Shown in pieces: positions 43,268 to 54,301 of a DNA stretch of 64,000 nucleotides. A program made the translations under genes and the position numbers. Each line of letters opens with the position of its first letter. The stretch's first letter is position 1. Under the pieces are notes generated by a model, which was given only the letters and a program-made list of their open reading frames with translations, was not told where the DNA came from and ran no database searches. Source of the stretch: Rickettsiaceae bacterium (GTDB lineage: Bacteria; Pseudomonadota; Alphaproteobacteria; Rickettsiales; Rickettsiaceae); assembly GCA_023301685.1 (NCBI GenBank), contig JALZUG010000051.1, positions 1 through 64,000 of the forward strand, read 5' to 3'.

Positions 43268-43777
43268 TTAGTTTTTTTCTGCATAAGCTTGTATGACTCT
43301 CGCCAATGCACCAGCTGGAGCTTGAGTAACTCTAGCAAGATTTGAAGCTGGAGCTTGTAATATTCCAACAATTTTACCTCTAAGTTGATCAAGCGATGGC
43401 AACTTAGCTAATTGCTGAATAGAACTTACATCCAGAATTTTATCATTCACTATACCACCAACGATTTTTAAATTATCATTAGCTTTAGCAAATTCTACAA
43501 CTCCCTTCGCAGCAGCAACTGGATCTTCTGAATAAGCTATTGCAGTTGGCCCTGAGAACATCTCAGGATCATGCTCAACCTTAACATTAGATGCTGCTAT
43601 TTTAGAAAGCGTATTTTTCACTATCTTAAAAGACGCACCATTCTCTCTCAAAGAACGACGAAGAGTCGTAATCTCTGAAACAGTTAGCCCGTGATAGTGT
43701 GTTATTATTACAGAATTAGAAGTTTGATAAATTTCTTCTAAATCTGATACAAAAGTTTTTTTCTCTGATCTTAACAC
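43268..43777 (-). CDS. rplJ: Ribosomal protein L10
   Basis: A 169-residue base of the L7/L12 stalk, with [38 protein letters not shown], and the C-terminal L7/L12-binding helix. It starts with GTG behind a GGAGA site. It is 31 bases upstream of the rplL start, as usual. Confidence 0.97.
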   Translation of the reverse strand: MLRSEKKTFVSDLEEIYQTSNSVIITHYHGLTVSEITTLRRSLRENGASFKIVKNTLSKIAASNVKVEHDPEMFSGPTAIAYSEDPVAAAKGVVEFAKANDNLKIVGGIVNDKILDVSSIQQLAKLPSLDQLRGKIVGILQAPASNLARVTQAPAGALARVIQAYAEKN

Positions 43778-43801
43778 TGTTATGTCTCCAAATACTTATC
43801 T

Positions 43802-44488
43802 CTATTGTGAAATTGTTGAAATATCAACTTTAAGAGATGGCCCCATTGTTGAAGATACATGTATCTTCTGTAGGTATGCACCCTTTACACCAGATGGTTT
43901 TGCTTTCAACACCGAATCAATTAACGTTTGAGCATTTTTTTGCAAATCACTTTCGGAAAAAGATATTTTCCCGACTCCTACATGCACAATACCCGCCTTT
44001 TCTACTCTATATTCTACTTGACCACTCTTAGCATTTTTAACAGCTGTGGCGATATCCGCAGTAACTGTCCCTAGTTTAGGATTAGGCATTAACCCTTTAG
44101 GCCCAAGTACTCTTGCAATTTGACCAACCATACCCATCATATCAGGTGTTGCAATGCAAACATCAAAGTCAATCTTACCAGCTTTGATATCATCAATAAT
44201 AACGGCTGAACCTGTTAAATCCGCACCAGCCGCGGTTGCTTCTGCAATTTTATCATCTTTACAAATGACTGCTACTCTTACATCTTTACCAGTACCAGCC
44301 GGTAGAGAAACCATACCTCTTACCATCTGATCTGAATGCTTTGGATCAACACCAAGATTAATTGCAACGTCTAACGTTTCATCAAACTTAGTAAAACTAT
44401 TCTTCTTAAGCAAAGAAATCGCTTCTTCAAGAGAATATTCTTTATTCTGATCAAGATCTTTTTTTATTGCTGTTAACTTTTTACCCAT
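43802..44488 (-). CDS. rplA: Ribosomal protein L1
   Basis: A 228-residue L1-stalk protein that binds 23S rRNA and, in many bacteria, its own mRNA. Motifs are [32 protein letters not shown] and [17 protein letters not shown]. It is in conserved order between rplK and rplJ. Confidence 0.98.
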   Translation of the reverse strand: MGKKLTAIKKDLDQNKEYSLEEAISLLKKNSFTKFDETLDVAINLGVDPKHSDQMVRGMVSLPAGTGKDVRVAVICKDDKIAEATAAGADLTGSAVIIDDIKAGKIDFDVCIATPDMMGMVGQIARVLGPKGLMPNPKLGTVTADIATAVKNAKSGQVEYRVEKAGIVHVGVGKISFSESDLQKNAQTLIDSVLKAKPSGVKGAYLQKIHVSSTMGPSLKVDISTISQ

Positions 44489-44524
44489 AATCTTTCTATT
44501 TATATTTGCTTATATTTAATTCGA

Positions 44525-44956
44525 TTATTTTACAACTTCAATACCCATTGACTCGGCAGAACCTGCAATAATCTTGGCAGCTGCGTCAATATCATTTGCG
44601 TTTAGATCTTGCATTTTAATTTTTGCGATCTCTTTGCAATCATCAAAAGTTACCTTACCAACATAAGGCTCTTTTTTTGTAGCACCAGCTCCTTTAGGAA
44701 TCTTTGCAAATTTCTTCAAATAGAAAGATGCAGGTGGAGTTTTTGTTACAAATTCAAAGCTCTTATCAACATACACTGTAATAACTACCGGAACTGGAGT
44801 ACCAGGCTCTAAAGAACTTGTTGCAGCATTAAATGCCTTACAAAATTCCATGATGTTAACACCTTTTTGACCCAAAGCCGGGCCAACAGGAGGAGCAGGA
44901 TTTGCTTTCCCCGAAGGAATCGTCAACTTAATATAACCATCAATTTTTTTTGCCAT
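44525..44956 (-). CDS. rplK: Ribosomal protein L11
   Basis: A 143-residue factor-binding-centre protein, with [35 protein letters not shown], and [18 protein letters not shown]. It stands 34 bases downstream of nusG in the same transcript. Confidence 0.98.
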   Translation of the reverse strand: MAKKIDGYIKLTIPSGKANPAPPVGPALGQKGVNIMEFCKAFNAATSSLEPGTPVPVVITVYVDKSFEFVTKTPPASFYLKKFAKIPKGAGATKKEPYVGKVTFDDCKEIAKIKMQDLNANDIDAAAKIIAGSAESMGIEVVK

Positions 44957-44990
44957 AAGCTTTTTCTTCCTTAAACTATTACTTTATCTT

Positions 44991-45518
44991 TTAATTTTTT
45001 TTCACTTGAGTAAAGCTAAGCTCGATTGGAGTAGCTTTACCAAAAATTGAAACAGAAACTTTTAATTTCTGCCCTTCAATATCAACCTCTTCAACAACAC
45101 CAAAGAAATTATCAAACGGCCCATCAATTACTTGAACTTTATCACCCGCATTATACAAGCTTGATACACTTGCCGTTTTGGATGCTGCTTCAAGCTGACT
45201 AAACACCCCTTCAACTTCAGCATTGCTTAGTGATTGCGGAGTTGTTTTGCTCCCCAAAAATCCTGTAATTTTTGGTACAGATTTCACCAAGTGCCATGAC
45301 TCATCAGTCATTTTCATCTTTATAAGCACATAGCCTGGCATGAATTTCTTTTCTGCAAGAACCTTCTTGCCTCTCTTTATCTCAGGCACTTCTACAACAG
45401 GCACTACTATTTCTTCAAAAAAATCAGACATCCTTTTCTTTTCTACCTGATCTTCGATCATTTTTTTGACCCTTTTTTCAGAGCCAGAAACCGTATGTAG
45501 AATATACCATTTAGACAT
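44991..45518 (-). CDS. nusG: Transcription termination/antitermination protein NusG
   Basis: 175 residues. The NGN domain starts KWYILHTVSGSEKRVKKMIE, with KKFMPGYVLIKM and TGFLG. The KOW domain has DKVQVIDGPFDNFFGVVEEV. It starts 9 bases after secE. Confidence 0.97.
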   Translation of the reverse strand: MSKWYILHTVSGSEKRVKKMIEDQVEKKRMSDFFEEIVVPVVEVPEIKRGKKVLAEKKFMPGYVLIKMKMTDESWHLVKSVPKITGFLGSKTTPQSLSNAEVEGVFSQLEAASKTASVSSLYNAGDKVQVIDGPFDNFFGVVEEVDIEGQKLKVSVSIFGKATPIELSFTQVKKN

Positions 45519-45527
45519 ATTTTTAAG

Positions 45528-45728
45528 CTACTTTCCAATATTTAACAAAAAACGTACTAAATTATGAATACCATAATCCAGAACTAAACTCGCCAAACTA
45601 AATAATAAAACCGCAATTACTACTATTGATGCCGAAGCAATCAATTCTTTTTTTTCAGGCCAAACAACTTTCTTCGCTTCTTGCTTAACTTGGTCAAAAA
45701 ATTTAAACGGCTTTAATTTATTTAACAT
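45528..45728 (-). CDS. secE: Preprotein translocase subunit SecE
   Basis: A 66-residue single-span SecYEG subunit. The conserved amphipathic segment [20 protein letters not shown] precedes one membrane helix. It lies between tRNA-Trp and nusG. Confidence 0.95.
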   Translation of the reverse strand: MLNKLKPFKFFDQVKQEAKKVVWPEKKELIASASIVVIAVLLFSLASLVLDYGIHNLVRFLLNIGK

Positions 45729-45754
45729 ATTTCCTATCTAGTTTTAAACATAAG

Positions 45755-45830
45755 TGGCAGGAGCGACAGGCATCGAACCCGCAACCTCCGGTTTTGGAGA
45801 CCGGCGCTCTACCAATTGAGCTACACTCCT
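45755..45830 (-). tRNA. tRNA-Trp (anticodon CCA)
   Basis: A complete 76-nt cloverleaf. The acceptor AGGAGTG pairs with CGCTCCT. The D arm is GCTC/GAGC, the anticodon stem CCGGT/ACCGG holds loop CTCCAAA (anticodon CCA), and the T arm contains GGTTCGATGCC. The 3' CCA is encoded. It sits between fusA and secE, as in many alphaproteobacterial and Rickettsiales str/rpoBC clusters. Confidence 0.98.
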
Positions 45831-45904
45831 ATCATATCTCAAGCAAACAATCAACAAAATTTTAAATTTTGCAAAATAGCTCAAAATAAACTTATTCCTA
45901 TAAA

Positions 45905-47980
45905 CTAACCACCCTGCTTACTTAAAATTGTATCAACAACTTGCTGTGGCACTTGCGCATAATTCTGGAATTCCATACTATATTGCGCTCTTCCTTGTGA
46001 CATTGATCTCAACGTATTCACATAACCAAACATCTCAGCAAGTGGAACACTAGCAGTTACAATTTGTGCATTACCTCTTGGTTCCATTCCTTGAACAGAA
46101 CCTCTTCTACTATTCAAATCACCGATAATGTCACCCATATATTCTTCAGGCGTAATTACTTCAACCTTCATTAATGGCTCAAGAAGTTTTGCACCCGCTT
46201 GTGGCATCCCTTCTCTGAACGCTGCTTTTGCCGCAATTTCAAACGCAAGTACAGATGAGTCAACATCATGATAAGCACCATCAATCAAAGTTGCCTTAAA
46301 GTCAATCATTGGATATCCAGCTACAACCCCAGTATCCATAATTTGCTTAATACCTTTTTCAACACCCGGGATAAATTCTTTTGGAACATTACCACCAACA
46401 ATCTTACTATCAAAAGTGAATCCAGTACCAACTTCACCAGGTTCAAATACTATTTTAACTCTAGCAAATTGACCCGCACCACCTGACTGCTTTTTATGAG
46501 TATAATCAACCTGATGCGAAGCAGTAATTGTTTCACGATACGCAACTTCAGGCGCACCAACATTTGCCTCTACTTTAAACTCTCTTTTCATTCTATCAAC
46601 TAGAATTTCCAAGTGAAGCTCACCCATACCAGCAATGTTAGTTTGTCCATTCTCACTACTTGAAACTCTAAATGACGGATCTTCAGAAGCTAGCTTTGAC
46701 AATGCAAGGCTCATTTTCTCCTGATCAGCTGTAGATTTCGGTTCAACAGCAAGCTGAATAACCGGCTCAGGAAATTCCATTCTCTCTAGAACAACGTTAG
46801 CATCAGTTGAGCACAAAGTATCACCTGTTGTTGTATTTTTTAATCCAGCAATGGCAACAATATCACCCGCAATAGCTTCTTTTATATCCTCACGATCGTT
46901 AGCATGCATAAGTAGCATACGCCCTACACGCTCTTTTTGACCTTTAACAGTATTTATAATAGTAGAACCAGCTGTAACTTTACCTGAGTAAACTCTAGCA
47001 AAAGTCAAAGAACCAACAAAGGGATCTGTCATAACTTTAAACGCAAGAGCCGCAAAAGGCCCATCTACTGAATTTGGCACAGATTTTTCTTCATCAGTCT
47101 TTGCATCAACAGCTTTTATTGCTGGAACATCAATCGGTGATGGCAAGTAATCAATAACAGCATCAAGCAATGGCTGAACCCCTTTGTTCTTAAACGCAGT
47201 ACCACATAGCACTGGAACAAACTGACCAGTAATAGTTCCTTTTCTAATACATTTTTTGATTTCATCTTCAGTAAGCTCTTCACCACCAAGATATTTTTCC
47301 ATCATATCATCATCAGCTTCAACTACTGTATCAAGAAGCGTTGACCTATATTCTTCAGCTTTATCCTTTAAGTCTGCAGGGATTTCGCCGTATACATACT
47401 CAGCACCTAAATCACCACCTTTCCAAATTATAGATTGCATTTTAACTAAGTCTACAACCCCTTGGAACTCATCTTCAACTCCAATTGGCAACTGAACAAC
47501 CAGAGGACTAGCACCCAAACGGTCAACTATCATATCAACACATCTGTAGAAATTTGCACCAGCTCTATCAAGCTTGTTTACAAAGCACATTCTTGGAACG
47601 CCGTATTTATCAGCTTGACGCCATACCGTTTCAGATTGCGGCTCAACACCAGCAACACCATCAAATACAGTTATTGCACCATCAAGCACACGAAGCGATC
47701 TTTCAACTTCAATTGTAAAATCCACGTGACCCGGAGTATCAATAATATTGATTCTTTTTTCATTCCAGAAACAAGTAGTAGCAGCCGAAGTAATTGTTAT
47801 ACCTCTTTCTTGCTCTTGCTCCATCCAATCCATTGTAGCACCGCCATCGTGCACTTCACCAATATTGTGAGATTTACCAGTATAGTATAAAATACGCTCA
47901 GTAGTAGTAGTCTTACCCGCATCAATGTGCGCGCAAATACCAATATTACGTACATCAGATAATTGTAATTTCTTAGACAT
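45905..47980 (-). CDS. fusA: Elongation factor G
   Basis: A 691-residue translocase GTPase, with G1 [15 protein letters not shown], switch I region [15 protein letters not shown]3 DTPGHVDF and G4 NKLDRAG. Domain IV has [11 protein letters not shown], and the C-terminal segment is [14 protein letters not shown]. The length is normal. It starts 6 bases after rpsG, and tuf does not follow. Confidence 0.99.
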   Translation of the reverse strand: MSKKLQLSDVRNIGICAHIDAGKTTTTERILYYTGKSHNIGEVHDGGATMDWMEQEQERGITITSAATTCFWNEKRINIIDTPGHVDFTIEVERSLRVLDGAITVFDGVAGVEPQSETVWRQADKYGVPRMCFVNKLDRAGANFYRCVDMIVDRLGASPLVVQLPIGVEDEFQGVVDLVKMQSIIWKGGDLGAEYVYGEIPADLKDKAEEYRSTLLDTVVEADDDMMEKYLGGEELTEDEIKKCIRKGTITGQFVPVLCGTAFKNKGVQPLLDAVIDYLPSPIDVPAIKAVDAKTDEEKSVPNSVDGPFAALAFKVMTDPFVGSLTFARVYSGKVTAGSTIINTVKGQKERVGRMLLMHANDREDIKEAIAGDIVAIAGLKNTTTGDTLCSTDANVVLERMEFPEPVIQLAVEPKSTADQEKMSLALSKLASEDPSFRVSSSENGQTNIAGMGELHLEILVDRMKREFKVEANVGAPEVAYRETITASHQVDYTHKKQSGGAGQFARVKIVFEPGEVGTGFTFDSKIVGGNVPKEFIPGVEKGIKQIMDTGVVAGYPMIDFKATLIDGAYHDVDSSVLAFEIAAKAAFREGMPQAGAKLLEPLMKVEVITPEEYMGDIIGDLNSRRGSVQGMEPRGNAQIVTASVPLAEMFGYVNTLRSMSQGRAQYSMEFQNYAQVPQQVVDTILSKQGG

Positions 47981-47986
47981 ATGTTA

Positions 47987-48469
47987 TTACCTCGATGATC
48001 TTTGTGCAAAGTGAGCAAACGCTTTATTAGCTTCAGCCATTTTATGAGTATCTTCTCTTTTCTTAATGGCAACACCACGACTATTTGCTGCATCAAACAA
48101 CTCTTCTGCAAGCTTCTCGATCATACTACGACCTGAACGCTTCTGAGCAGCGTCAATGACCCAACGAGTAGCTAAAGCAAAACCTCTTCTCTCGTCAACT
48201 GGAGCAGGCACCTGGTAGTTAGCACCACCAACTCTTACAGAAGTAACTTCCAAATAAGGCTTTACGTTATTCATCGCTTCAGTAAAGATCTTGAAAGCTT
48301 CTGCACCATGTCTTTTTTCAATTCTTTCAAAAGCATTGTAAACAATTTTTTCAGCAAGTGATTTTTTACCATCTCTCATCAGATGATTAATGAACTTAGT
48401 GACCAAAACACTATTATATTTCGTATCAGGATTGACTACCCTTTTTACGGCTGCATGACGACGTGACAT
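47987..48469 (-). CDS. rpsG: Ribosomal protein S7
   Basis: A 160-residue 30S head protein, with [40 protein letters not shown], and [10 protein letters not shown]. It is second in the str operon, between rpsL and fusA. Confidence 0.98.
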   Translation of the reverse strand: MSRRHAAVKRVVNPDTKYNSVLVTKFINHLMRDGKKSLAEKIVYNAFERIEKRHGAEAFKIFTEAMNNVKPYLEVTSVRVGGANYQVPAPVDERRGFALATRWVIDAAQKRSGRSMIEKLAEELFDAANSRGVAIKKREDTHKMAEANKAFAHFAQRSSR

Positions 48470-48512
48470 TGATTATACCTTTATATATTACTATTATTTA
48501 TATATTTGCAAA

Positions 48513-48884
48513 CTAACCTTTAGCAGAAGTACCGTAGCGAGAACGACCTTGCTTACGGTCTTTAACACCTTGAGTATCAAGAGCACCACGCACGATATGG
48601 TATTTAACACCCGGAAGATCAGGAACTCTACCACCTCTAACAAGAACAGCTGAGTGCTCTTGAAGATTATGCCCCTCACCAGGAATATAAGCGTTAACAT
48701 ACTCACCATTACTGAGGCGCACCCTAGCAATCTTACGAAGCGCAGAGTTTGGCTTCTTAGGAGTTACAGTTTTAACGATCACACAAACACCTTTTAGAAA
48801 AGGGTTGTTATGAAGCGCCGGTGACTTACTCTTCTTGATCTTAGATTTTCTACCAAATCTAACCAATTGACTATTTGTTGGCAT
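48513..48884 (-). CDS. rpsL: Ribosomal protein S12
   Basis: A 123-residue decoding-centre protein. [20 protein letters not shown] includes the Lys at the streptomycin-relevant site in the usual sensitive form. [19 protein letters not shown] and [11 protein letters not shown] follow. It is the first gene of the long minus-strand cluster. Confidence 0.99.
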   Translation of the reverse strand: MPTNSQLVRFGRKSKIKKSKSPALHNNPFLKGVCVIVKTVTPKKPNSALRKIARVRLSNGEYVNAYIPGEGHNLQEHSAVLVRGGRVPDLPGVKYHIVRGALDTQGVKDRKQGRSRYGTSAKG

Positions 48885-48988
48885 TTGATTTCTACTTGCT
48901 TTTTTAAAATTACAAAACTAAACACACATGGATACAATTTTCCACATACATTTACATATTCGTATTATTTAACACGAAAATTTTCAGA

Positions 48989-49017
48989 ACTATACCCAAC
49001 TTTTTAGCGTTTGGCAA
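48989..49017 (-). promoter_or_regulatory. Promoter of the rpsL-led cluster
   Basis: On the minus strand TTGCCA (49017-49012) and TATAGT (48994-48989) are 17 bases apart, about 105 bases upstream of rpsL. That spacing leaves a leader of about 100 nt. Good match to sigma-70 consensus. Confidence 0.65.
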
Positions 49018-49136
49018 GAATTTTATGCAAAGAAAAAGCACTAACTAATCAAAAGGCATTTTTCAAGATATCAGATATTGCATATATATATTGATTCATG
49101 TAACTTAATTTTCATGAAAATAGCAAAACTTAGGCA

Positions 49137-49778
49137 ATGTTAGAAATATTTTATAATTTCTTTGGACTAAATGAAATAATATTTATCAAACTTAATTATA
49201 TTACTAATAAAGGTATATTGCCTCACATATTACACACCATCTCAAGTGTATTTTTTATAGCTAATTTTGCTGCTTGCTATATTCTTACCTGCATATATTT
49301 TTACTTCAAGACGAAAAAAGTTCAAAACATCGAAAGCTATTTTACTCCCATATACAATGAACTTACCCGAATCGGCACTTGCTATGCAATATTTGGCTTT
49401 ACATTTGCTGGATTAAAGTTCTCATTCAATATGCCAAGACCATTCTGCTCTCTATCATCAGATCAATTCCTTACAATCGCAAACACAGAGCTAGAGCGTT
49501 GCCTATCATCTTTTCCGAGCGCACATACGGGACTTAGTATTTTAGTTACATACGCACTATGGCCACATATTAATAAAATTGCCAAACTCATTTGCTGCTT
49601 GGTCATTGCATCTGTTGCTATTTCAAGAATTACACTTGCTATGCACTACCCAGCAGATATTATCTATAGTGCTCTAGTTACTATAGCAGCCATTACAGTT
49701 GGTAATATTATTTACAAAATGCTAAAACCCTCAATTGTAGATCCAGTAAAAAAAATCATCATTAGATTGATTTTTTAA
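49137..49778 (+). CDS. PAP2-family phosphatase, membrane-bound
   Basis: A 213-residue protein with several membrane spans. It carries the three phosphatase signatures: KFSFNMPRPF (KxxxxxxRP), SSFPSAHTGLS (PSxH) and ISRITLAMHYPADI (SRxxxxxHxxxD). It probably dephosphorylates a lipid phosphate such as undecaprenyl pyrophosphate or phosphatidic acid. It is transcribed divergently from rpsL. Confidence 0.9.
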   Translation: MLEIFYNFFGLNEIIFIKLNYITNKGILPHILHTISSVFFIANFAACYILTCIYFYFKTKKVQNIESYFTPIYNELTRIGTCYAIFGFTFAGLKFSFNMPRPFCSLSSDQFLTIANTELERCLSSFPSAHTGLSILVTYALWPHINKIAKLICCLVIASVAISRITLAMHYPADIIYSALVTIAAITVGNIIYKMLKPSIVDPVKKIIIRLIF

Positions 49779-49833
49779 TAAATCACCAATAATATTAAAC
49801 TAATGCAATCGTAATTAAATTGGGAAGGTAATT

Positions 49834-50232
49834 ATGGCAAAAGAGCAGAGAAAAACAAATCATTCAGAAACAACTTATATAGTAGGATCTCCAGATCGCC
49901 ACACTACATACTTAATAAAAGATGGCTCGGTAGTTCTTGACAAACTACCACAAGCTTCAAAACCAAAAGAACCAGAACCTGAGCCAAGAGCCTTGCCAGA
50001 AGGAGCAACACCGCCAATGGACATTCCAACACCTAATAGATATGTACCATTAACCGGAGAAAAGTTAAATTGGGGAGGGGTTTTCTATAACGATACACCT
50101 ATTGATTATCAACTACCCATTAGACAAATAACCCCATTAAATGAGAATGAAATATCACAAGCCGTTGGCTTGCTTGGCCTTGGTGATACTGAAGATGCTA
50201 GTACAGATTGTAATATATTTGTATTTGATTAA
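49834..50232 (+). CDS. Hypothetical protein, Pro/Glu-rich
   Basis: A 132-residue soluble protein with a strong AAGG-type ribosome binding site. A Pro/Glu-rich low-complexity middle (PKEPEPEPRALPEGATPPMD) separates two more ordered ends. No signal, membrane segment or family was recognised. Confidence 0.65.
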   Translation: MAKEQRKTNHSETTYIVGSPDRHTTYLIKDGSVVLDKLPQASKPKEPEPEPRALPEGATPPMDIPTPNRYVPLTGEKLNWGGVFYNDTPIDYQLPIRQITPLNENEISQAVGLLGLGDTEDASTDCNIFVFD

Positions 50233-50274
50233 AGCTAGACATCAGTTATACTTTGGCGCTCTTTATCTGCAACT

Positions 50275-50964
50275 TCACACTAAATAATCTGCACTTCCAT
50301 AAATTGCAGATTCTTTGTCCTTGATATACGCCCAATATCGATCTCCGTACGAAAAATGCCACCATTCCGTTGGGTAATTAACAAAATCATGTCTAGCCAT
50401 TACATCATGCAAAATTTTACGATTCTTTCTTATATCCTGATCAAGCAAATTACAATCAGTTTGGCATAAATCAGAATTTACTTTTTGCCAATCTTTAATA
50501 GCCATACCCATGTCAACTAACTCACCATCTTTTGCAATTATTTCAACGTCAATTGCAGCTCCCGCGTTGTGCGCAGGGATATTTATAGTTCCATCAAAAT
50601 TCTTTACTGGAGAAACTAGCCGCGTTGTCTCATAAAAAATTTCCTCCCTCACCTTATCAGGAAATTCCTGCAGTATTTTTTGATATTGTTGATCAAACAA
50701 CATTTGCTGAACCTCGCTACTACGAAACCCTTCATAAATTCTAAAGCGCCACCCTGAAGGTAAAGATTTTTGGGCCAAACACAACTTTTCGTAAACTCTT
50801 TTTCTAACAAATATGTAATGGTTTTTTGTTAAAGGTGATTCTGGCACAGAGCCATATACAAGCTCATCTTGATTCCTCAAATCTATTAAGACTTCATTAG
50901 ACTCTAAAATGGGAATTTTAAGAACTCTAGAATCAGCTATATTTATAATTTTGTCTCTTTTCAT
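50275..50964 (-). CDS. D-alanyl-D-alanine dipeptidase (VanX/DdpX family)
   Basis: A 229-residue zinc peptidase of the M15D type. The metal-site motif HNAGAAIDVEI fits HxxxxxxD, and TEWWHFSYGDRYW supplies the catalytic Glu and third His. RIYEGFRSSEVQQ contains the conserved Arg. No signal peptide is evident. It likely splits D-Ala-D-Ala for peptidoglycan recycling; no vanHA genes are adjacent. ATG at 50964 is taken rather than the preceding TTG. Confidence 0.9.
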   Translation of the reverse strand: MKRDKIINIADSRVLKIPILESNEVLIDLRNQDELVYGSVPESPLTKNHYIFVRKRVYEKLCLAQKSLPSGWRFRIYEGFRSSEVQQMLFDQQYQKILQEFPDKVREEIFYETTRLVSPVKNFDGTINIPAHNAGAAIDVEIIAKDGELVDMGMAIKDWQKVNSDLCQTDCNLLDQDIRKNRKILHDVMARHDFVNYPTEWWHFSYGDRYWAYIKDKESAIYGSADYLV

Positions 50965-51023
50965 CAAATATAAACCATCAGAAAAACGCTATTCACTTTT
51001 CATTATTAGAGCAAATACAAAAA

Positions 51024-51485
51024 TCAATCTTTCGGCTTATTGCGCGAACAAATTAAAATATTACCTTTAACTTCGAGTACATAAAGCTCTTCATCTTTTT
51101 TAATAGGAGTATCTTTATCAACAAACCTTGCATTCATTGTAGTGCCCGACCAATGCACCTCTCCAAGACCAGATGGCTTTATCTCTTCACTAGCAACCTT
51201 AACTCGCATACCGACTATATCAAAATAGTCAGATCCAGCTTTACCTTTCTTACCATAAATAAAGATCTTTAGTGGCCACCAAAGTAGCAAGAACCAGGCA
51301 AGTGAGGTTAAACCAACAGAAGCAACTTGGAATGCAGCAATTTCAGGAAAATAATAGATAACAATTGCAGTAGATAAGCTTCCAAGTCCCAAAAATAAAA
51401 ATCCGATACCCGGAATAGCGGTAAATTCAACCAGAATAAATACCAAACCAACTGCAATCCATATTTCTATAGGGGTAATATCCAT
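51024..51485 (-). CDS. NfeD family membrane protein
   Basis: A 153-residue protein with an N-terminal cluster of hydrophobic helices (EIWIAVGLVFILVEFTAI; GIGFLFLGLGSLSTAIVIYY) and a C-terminal OB-fold-like domain containing VGMRVKVASEEIKPSGLGEV. NfeD proteins usually partner SPFH/stomatin proteins; none is adjacent. It is co-transcribed with cytochrome c (36-base gap). Confidence 0.87.
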   Translation of the reverse strand: MDITPIEIWIAVGLVFILVEFTAIPGIGFLFLGLGSLSTAIVIYYFPEIAAFQVASVGLTSLAWFLLLWWPLKIFIYGKKGKAGSDYFDIVGMRVKVASEEIKPSGLGEVHWSGTTMNARFVDKDTPIKKDEELYVLEVKGNILICSRNKPKD

Positions 51486-51521
51486 AATACCTACTTAATA
51501 TAAATAAAATACCAGACTAAA

Positions 51522-52040
51522 CTAACTTGCCTTCTCTTTCAAGTAAGCAATCACGTTGGCTATATCTTCAGGTTTTCTAATACCAGCAAAAGACATCTTT
51601 GTGCCCGGCATAAATTTACCTGGTCTTTTTAAGAAATGAAACAAACTTTCATTATCCCAATTTCCACCAGCTGCTAACATTGCTTTAGAATACGGATAAC
51701 CAGCTTTCTTAGCTTTTTGAGCATTTACAACTTTCCAAAGATTTGGCCCAACTTTACTTGCGCCTCCTTGGTCAAAACTATGACATGCAACACATTTCTT
51801 AATAGTTTTTGCACCAGCTTCAGCGTTTGCATTTGCCATCAGCTCTTCAATATTCAATGGCTCTTCAGGTTGCCCAGGTATATCAGGCGCAGAATCTTCT
51901 GCAACCTCAATCTGATATCCACGCTGTGCTACTTCCAGCTTTGGTTTATATAAAATATTTGATACAACACCAACTACCATCGCAATTAAACTTGCTAGTA
52001 AAACGGCAGCTGCAATCTTATTAAGTTCTAAACCTGACAT
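51522..52040 (-). CDS. Membrane-anchored c-type cytochrome (CycM-like)
   Basis: A 172-residue class I cytochrome c. It has an N-terminal membrane anchor (IAAAVLLASLIAMVVGVVSN), a heme-binding CVACH in AKTIKKCVACHSFDQGG, KVGPNLWKVV, and the distal Met in GTKMSFAGIRKPEDIANVI. It should carry electrons from the bc1 complex to the terminal oxidase on the periplasmic side. Confidence 0.93.
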   Translation of the reverse strand: MSGLELNKIAAAVLLASLIAMVVGVVSNILYKPKLEVAQRGYQIEVAEDSAPDIPGQPEEPLNIEELMANANAEAGAKTIKKCVACHSFDQGGASKVGPNLWKVVNAQKAKKAGYPYSKAMLAAGGNWDNESLFHFLKRPGKFMPGTKMSFAGIRKPEDIANVIAYLKEKAS

Positions 52041-52078
52041 AAAATCTTACTTAAAAATCAATATTATAGGTAATCACA

Positions 52079-53104
52079 CTAATCCACCTCTTCCAGATTC
52101 CAGCGCGCTCGTGGCCTAAAATCTACTTTATTAATTTTACCCGATTTTAACCTCTCTAGTCCAGCAAAAGCTATCATAGCAGCATTATCCGTGCATAATT
52201 TTATTGGTGGTGCAACAAAATTATATCCATTTTTGACTGCTAATTCTTTTAGACCTGAGCAAATTTCTTGGTTTGCCGCGACGCCACCCGCAACAACTAT
52301 ATTTCTTCCATCATGATAGGATTCATATTCATCTATTGCAAATTTACTTTTTCTCTTAACTACATCGCACACAGTTTTTTGAAAGCTTGCTGCTATATCA
52401 CTCTTATCTTGATTATTCAAAACCTCAAACTCATTGATCTTTAACTTTACAGCTGTTTTTAAGCCAGAGAATGACATATCGCAATTTTTCTGATTATATA
52501 AAGGCTTTGGAAAATCAAACCTATCAGCATCTCCAGATTTTGCCATCTTTTCAATAATTGGACCACCTGGAAAGCCAAGATTCATCATTTTTGCTACTTT
52601 ATCAAAAGCTTCTCCAACTGCATCATCTAATGTTTGGCCTAAAATTTTATATTTACCGAGCCCTTCTACTGCAACAAATTGACAGTGCCCACCACTCGCA
52701 AGCAGTAGCAAATATGGAAAAGGCACATTGTCAGTAAGTCTAGGAGTTAATGCATGTCCTTCAAGATGGTTTATTGCTATAAATGGCTTTTTTAGCGCAC
52801 TCGATAAAGCCTTACCAAACATCGATCCAACGATCACCCCACCAATCAAGCCTGGTCCCGAAGTTGCGGCAATTGCATCAATATCTTTCAAAGATAACTT
52901 AGATTCGTCTAAACACCGATCAAGAGCAGTTTGAATATTACGTAAATGGGATCTAGCAGCAATTTCAGGAACCACCCCTTTATAAATCATGTGTTCTTGA
53001 TTTTGCCCTATAACTATATTGGATAAAATACTTGGTCCAGATTCAACTATTGCAGCTGACGTGTCATCACAACTAGATTCTAAACCAAGTATTCGTAAAG
53101 TCAA
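52079..53104 (-). CDS. tsaD: tRNA t6A37 threonylcarbamoyltransferase TsaD
   Basis: A 341-residue ASKHA-fold enzyme that finishes t6A synthesis with the TsaC product. It shows [15 protein letters not shown], metal-binding [23 protein letters not shown], and GGVAANQEI. The start appears to be TTG at 53104 behind AGGCGG. It lies 9 bases after the serine-hydrolase gene. Confidence 0.95.
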   Translation of the reverse strand: MTLRILGLESSCDDTSAAIVESGPSILSNIVIGQNQEHMIYKGVVPEIAARSHLRNIQTALDRCLDESKLSLKDIDAIAATSGPGLIGGVIVGSMFGKALSSALKKPFIAINHLEGHALTPRLTDNVPFPYLLLLASGGHCQFVAVEGLGKYKILGQTLDDAVGEAFDKVAKMMNLGFPGGPIIEKMAKSGDADRFDFPKPLYNQKNCDMSFSGLKTAVKLKINEFEVLNNQDKSDIAASFQKTVCDVVKRKSKFAIDEYESYHDGRNIVVAGGVAANQEICSGLKELAVKNGYNFVAPPIKLCTDNAAMIAFAGLERLKSGKINKVDFRPRARWNLEEVD

Positions 53105-53113
53105 AATATCCGC

Positions 53114-54295
53114 CTATAGTGATTTTAAAACATGCTTTGTATAATGAATGATATCAAGCTGATTTTCTTCTTTTGTCATATCAATCTTACCTTGCATTTC
53201 CTTTGGAACATAATTCATCACATTACTTAAAATAGCAAAACAAAGGTTCTTATTCAAGACGCAACCCGACTCACTTCTAATAGCTAGTGCATTACCTGCA
53301 TGATGATATAATTCATCACCATTTTCAAGCTTTGTAATATACATTCCATAGCCTATTTTACTTTTTCCCTTATTACACGGTACATCATAATAACCTGTAG
53401 TCATTTGCTTATATGAAGCTTTAGACAAGACCTTTCCAGAATGTAACGCCTTATGCCAAGTAATTAGATCAGCTGTAGTTGATGCAACACCTCCATCTGT
53501 AAAAGGAGTCATAGTAAATGGATGTTTTGCAAGATTAAATTGTGGCTCACCTCCTGTAGGGGTTACAAAATATCTAGAAGGTACATCCGTAGACTCAGGA
53601 TCTTTTTGATGTTGTAATGTCTCAGCTAAACCCAATAATTTAGTATTTTTCATACCAAGTGGAGCAAAAAATTCTTTTTCAAAAAAGTCATTAGCTTTTT
53701 CACCGCTAGCAGCTTCAACAATTAAACCAAGAAGTATGTAATTGGTGTTATTATAATCATGCTTTTCACCAGGTTTAAATGATAATTCTTGAGACGCTGC
53801 AAAATTAGCAATCTGCTTATTTATACTACGCAAAGGGACATTAACATCAATTTCTGCACTCATAAAATATTCAGCAAGCCCGCTTCTATGAGTCAACATA
53901 TTATGAATTGTTATTTCATTTGCCCAAGCTGGCACCTTATTATCTGTCCATATTCCACTTTTTGCGTTTAAATGCTTTGCCACAACATCTTTTACATTAA
54001 GTTTTCCGCGCTCTTGTAGTTTTAAAATAGCAGCTGCAGTCATAGATTTTGTAGCAGACGCAATTGGCATTTGCTGATCAGCATTTAAAGATTTTTTACC
54101 AACAACAGAATGAATGCCTTTTGCACCTTTTTCGATAACTCCATTTTCATCGACAAACATGTAAGAACCATTCATAAAATGTTTTGAAAGATAGTCAGAA
54201 CTAGCAGCTTTAACCTTTCCTCGCACGACAGAATCAGCAAATGACAATGACGAATTAAAGATAATTGCTAAAATTAGTAGATAATATTTTTTCAT
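53114..54295 (-). CDS. Exported serine hydrolase (beta-lactamase/DD-peptidase family)
   Basis: A 393-residue class-C-like penicillin-binding fold. The signal peptide is KKYYLLILAIIFNSSLSFA. Active-site motifs are SATK (Ser80, Lys83), the Y-x-N in HDYNNTNYILLG and a C-terminal YHHAGN in place of KTG. Such proteins may be DD-carboxypeptidases or esterases; beta-lactamase activity cannot be assumed. Its ribosome binding site AGGAG lies inside the third copy of an unusual repeat (54302-54408) that could form alternative hairpins in the leader. It is followed closely by tsaD. Confidence 0.88.
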   Translation of the reverse strand: MKKYYLLILAIIFNSSLSFADSVVRGKVKAASSDYLSKHFMNGSYMFVDENGVIEKGAKGIHSVVGKKSLNADQQMPIASATKSMTAAAILKLQERGKLNVKDVVAKHLNAKSGIWTDNKVPAWANEITIHNMLTHRSGLAEYFMSAEIDVNVPLRSINKQIANFAASQELSFKPGEKHDYNNTNYILLGLIVEAASGEKANDFFEKEFFAPLGMKNTKLLGLAETLQHQKDPESTDVPSRYFVTPTGGEPQFNLAKHPFTMTPFTDGGVASTTADLITWHKALHSGKVLSKASYKQMTTGYYDVPCNKGKSKIGYGMYITKLENGDELYHHAGNALAIRSESGCVLNKNLCFAILSNVMNYVPKEMQGKIDMTKEENQLDIIHYTKHVLKSL

Positions 54296-54301
54296 AATTA
54301 A

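Noticed and set aside
42788-43345. 185-codon open frame antisense to rplL
   Set aside because: Its Ala/Ser-rich composition mirrors the L7/L12 hinge on the other strand; rplL is certain.
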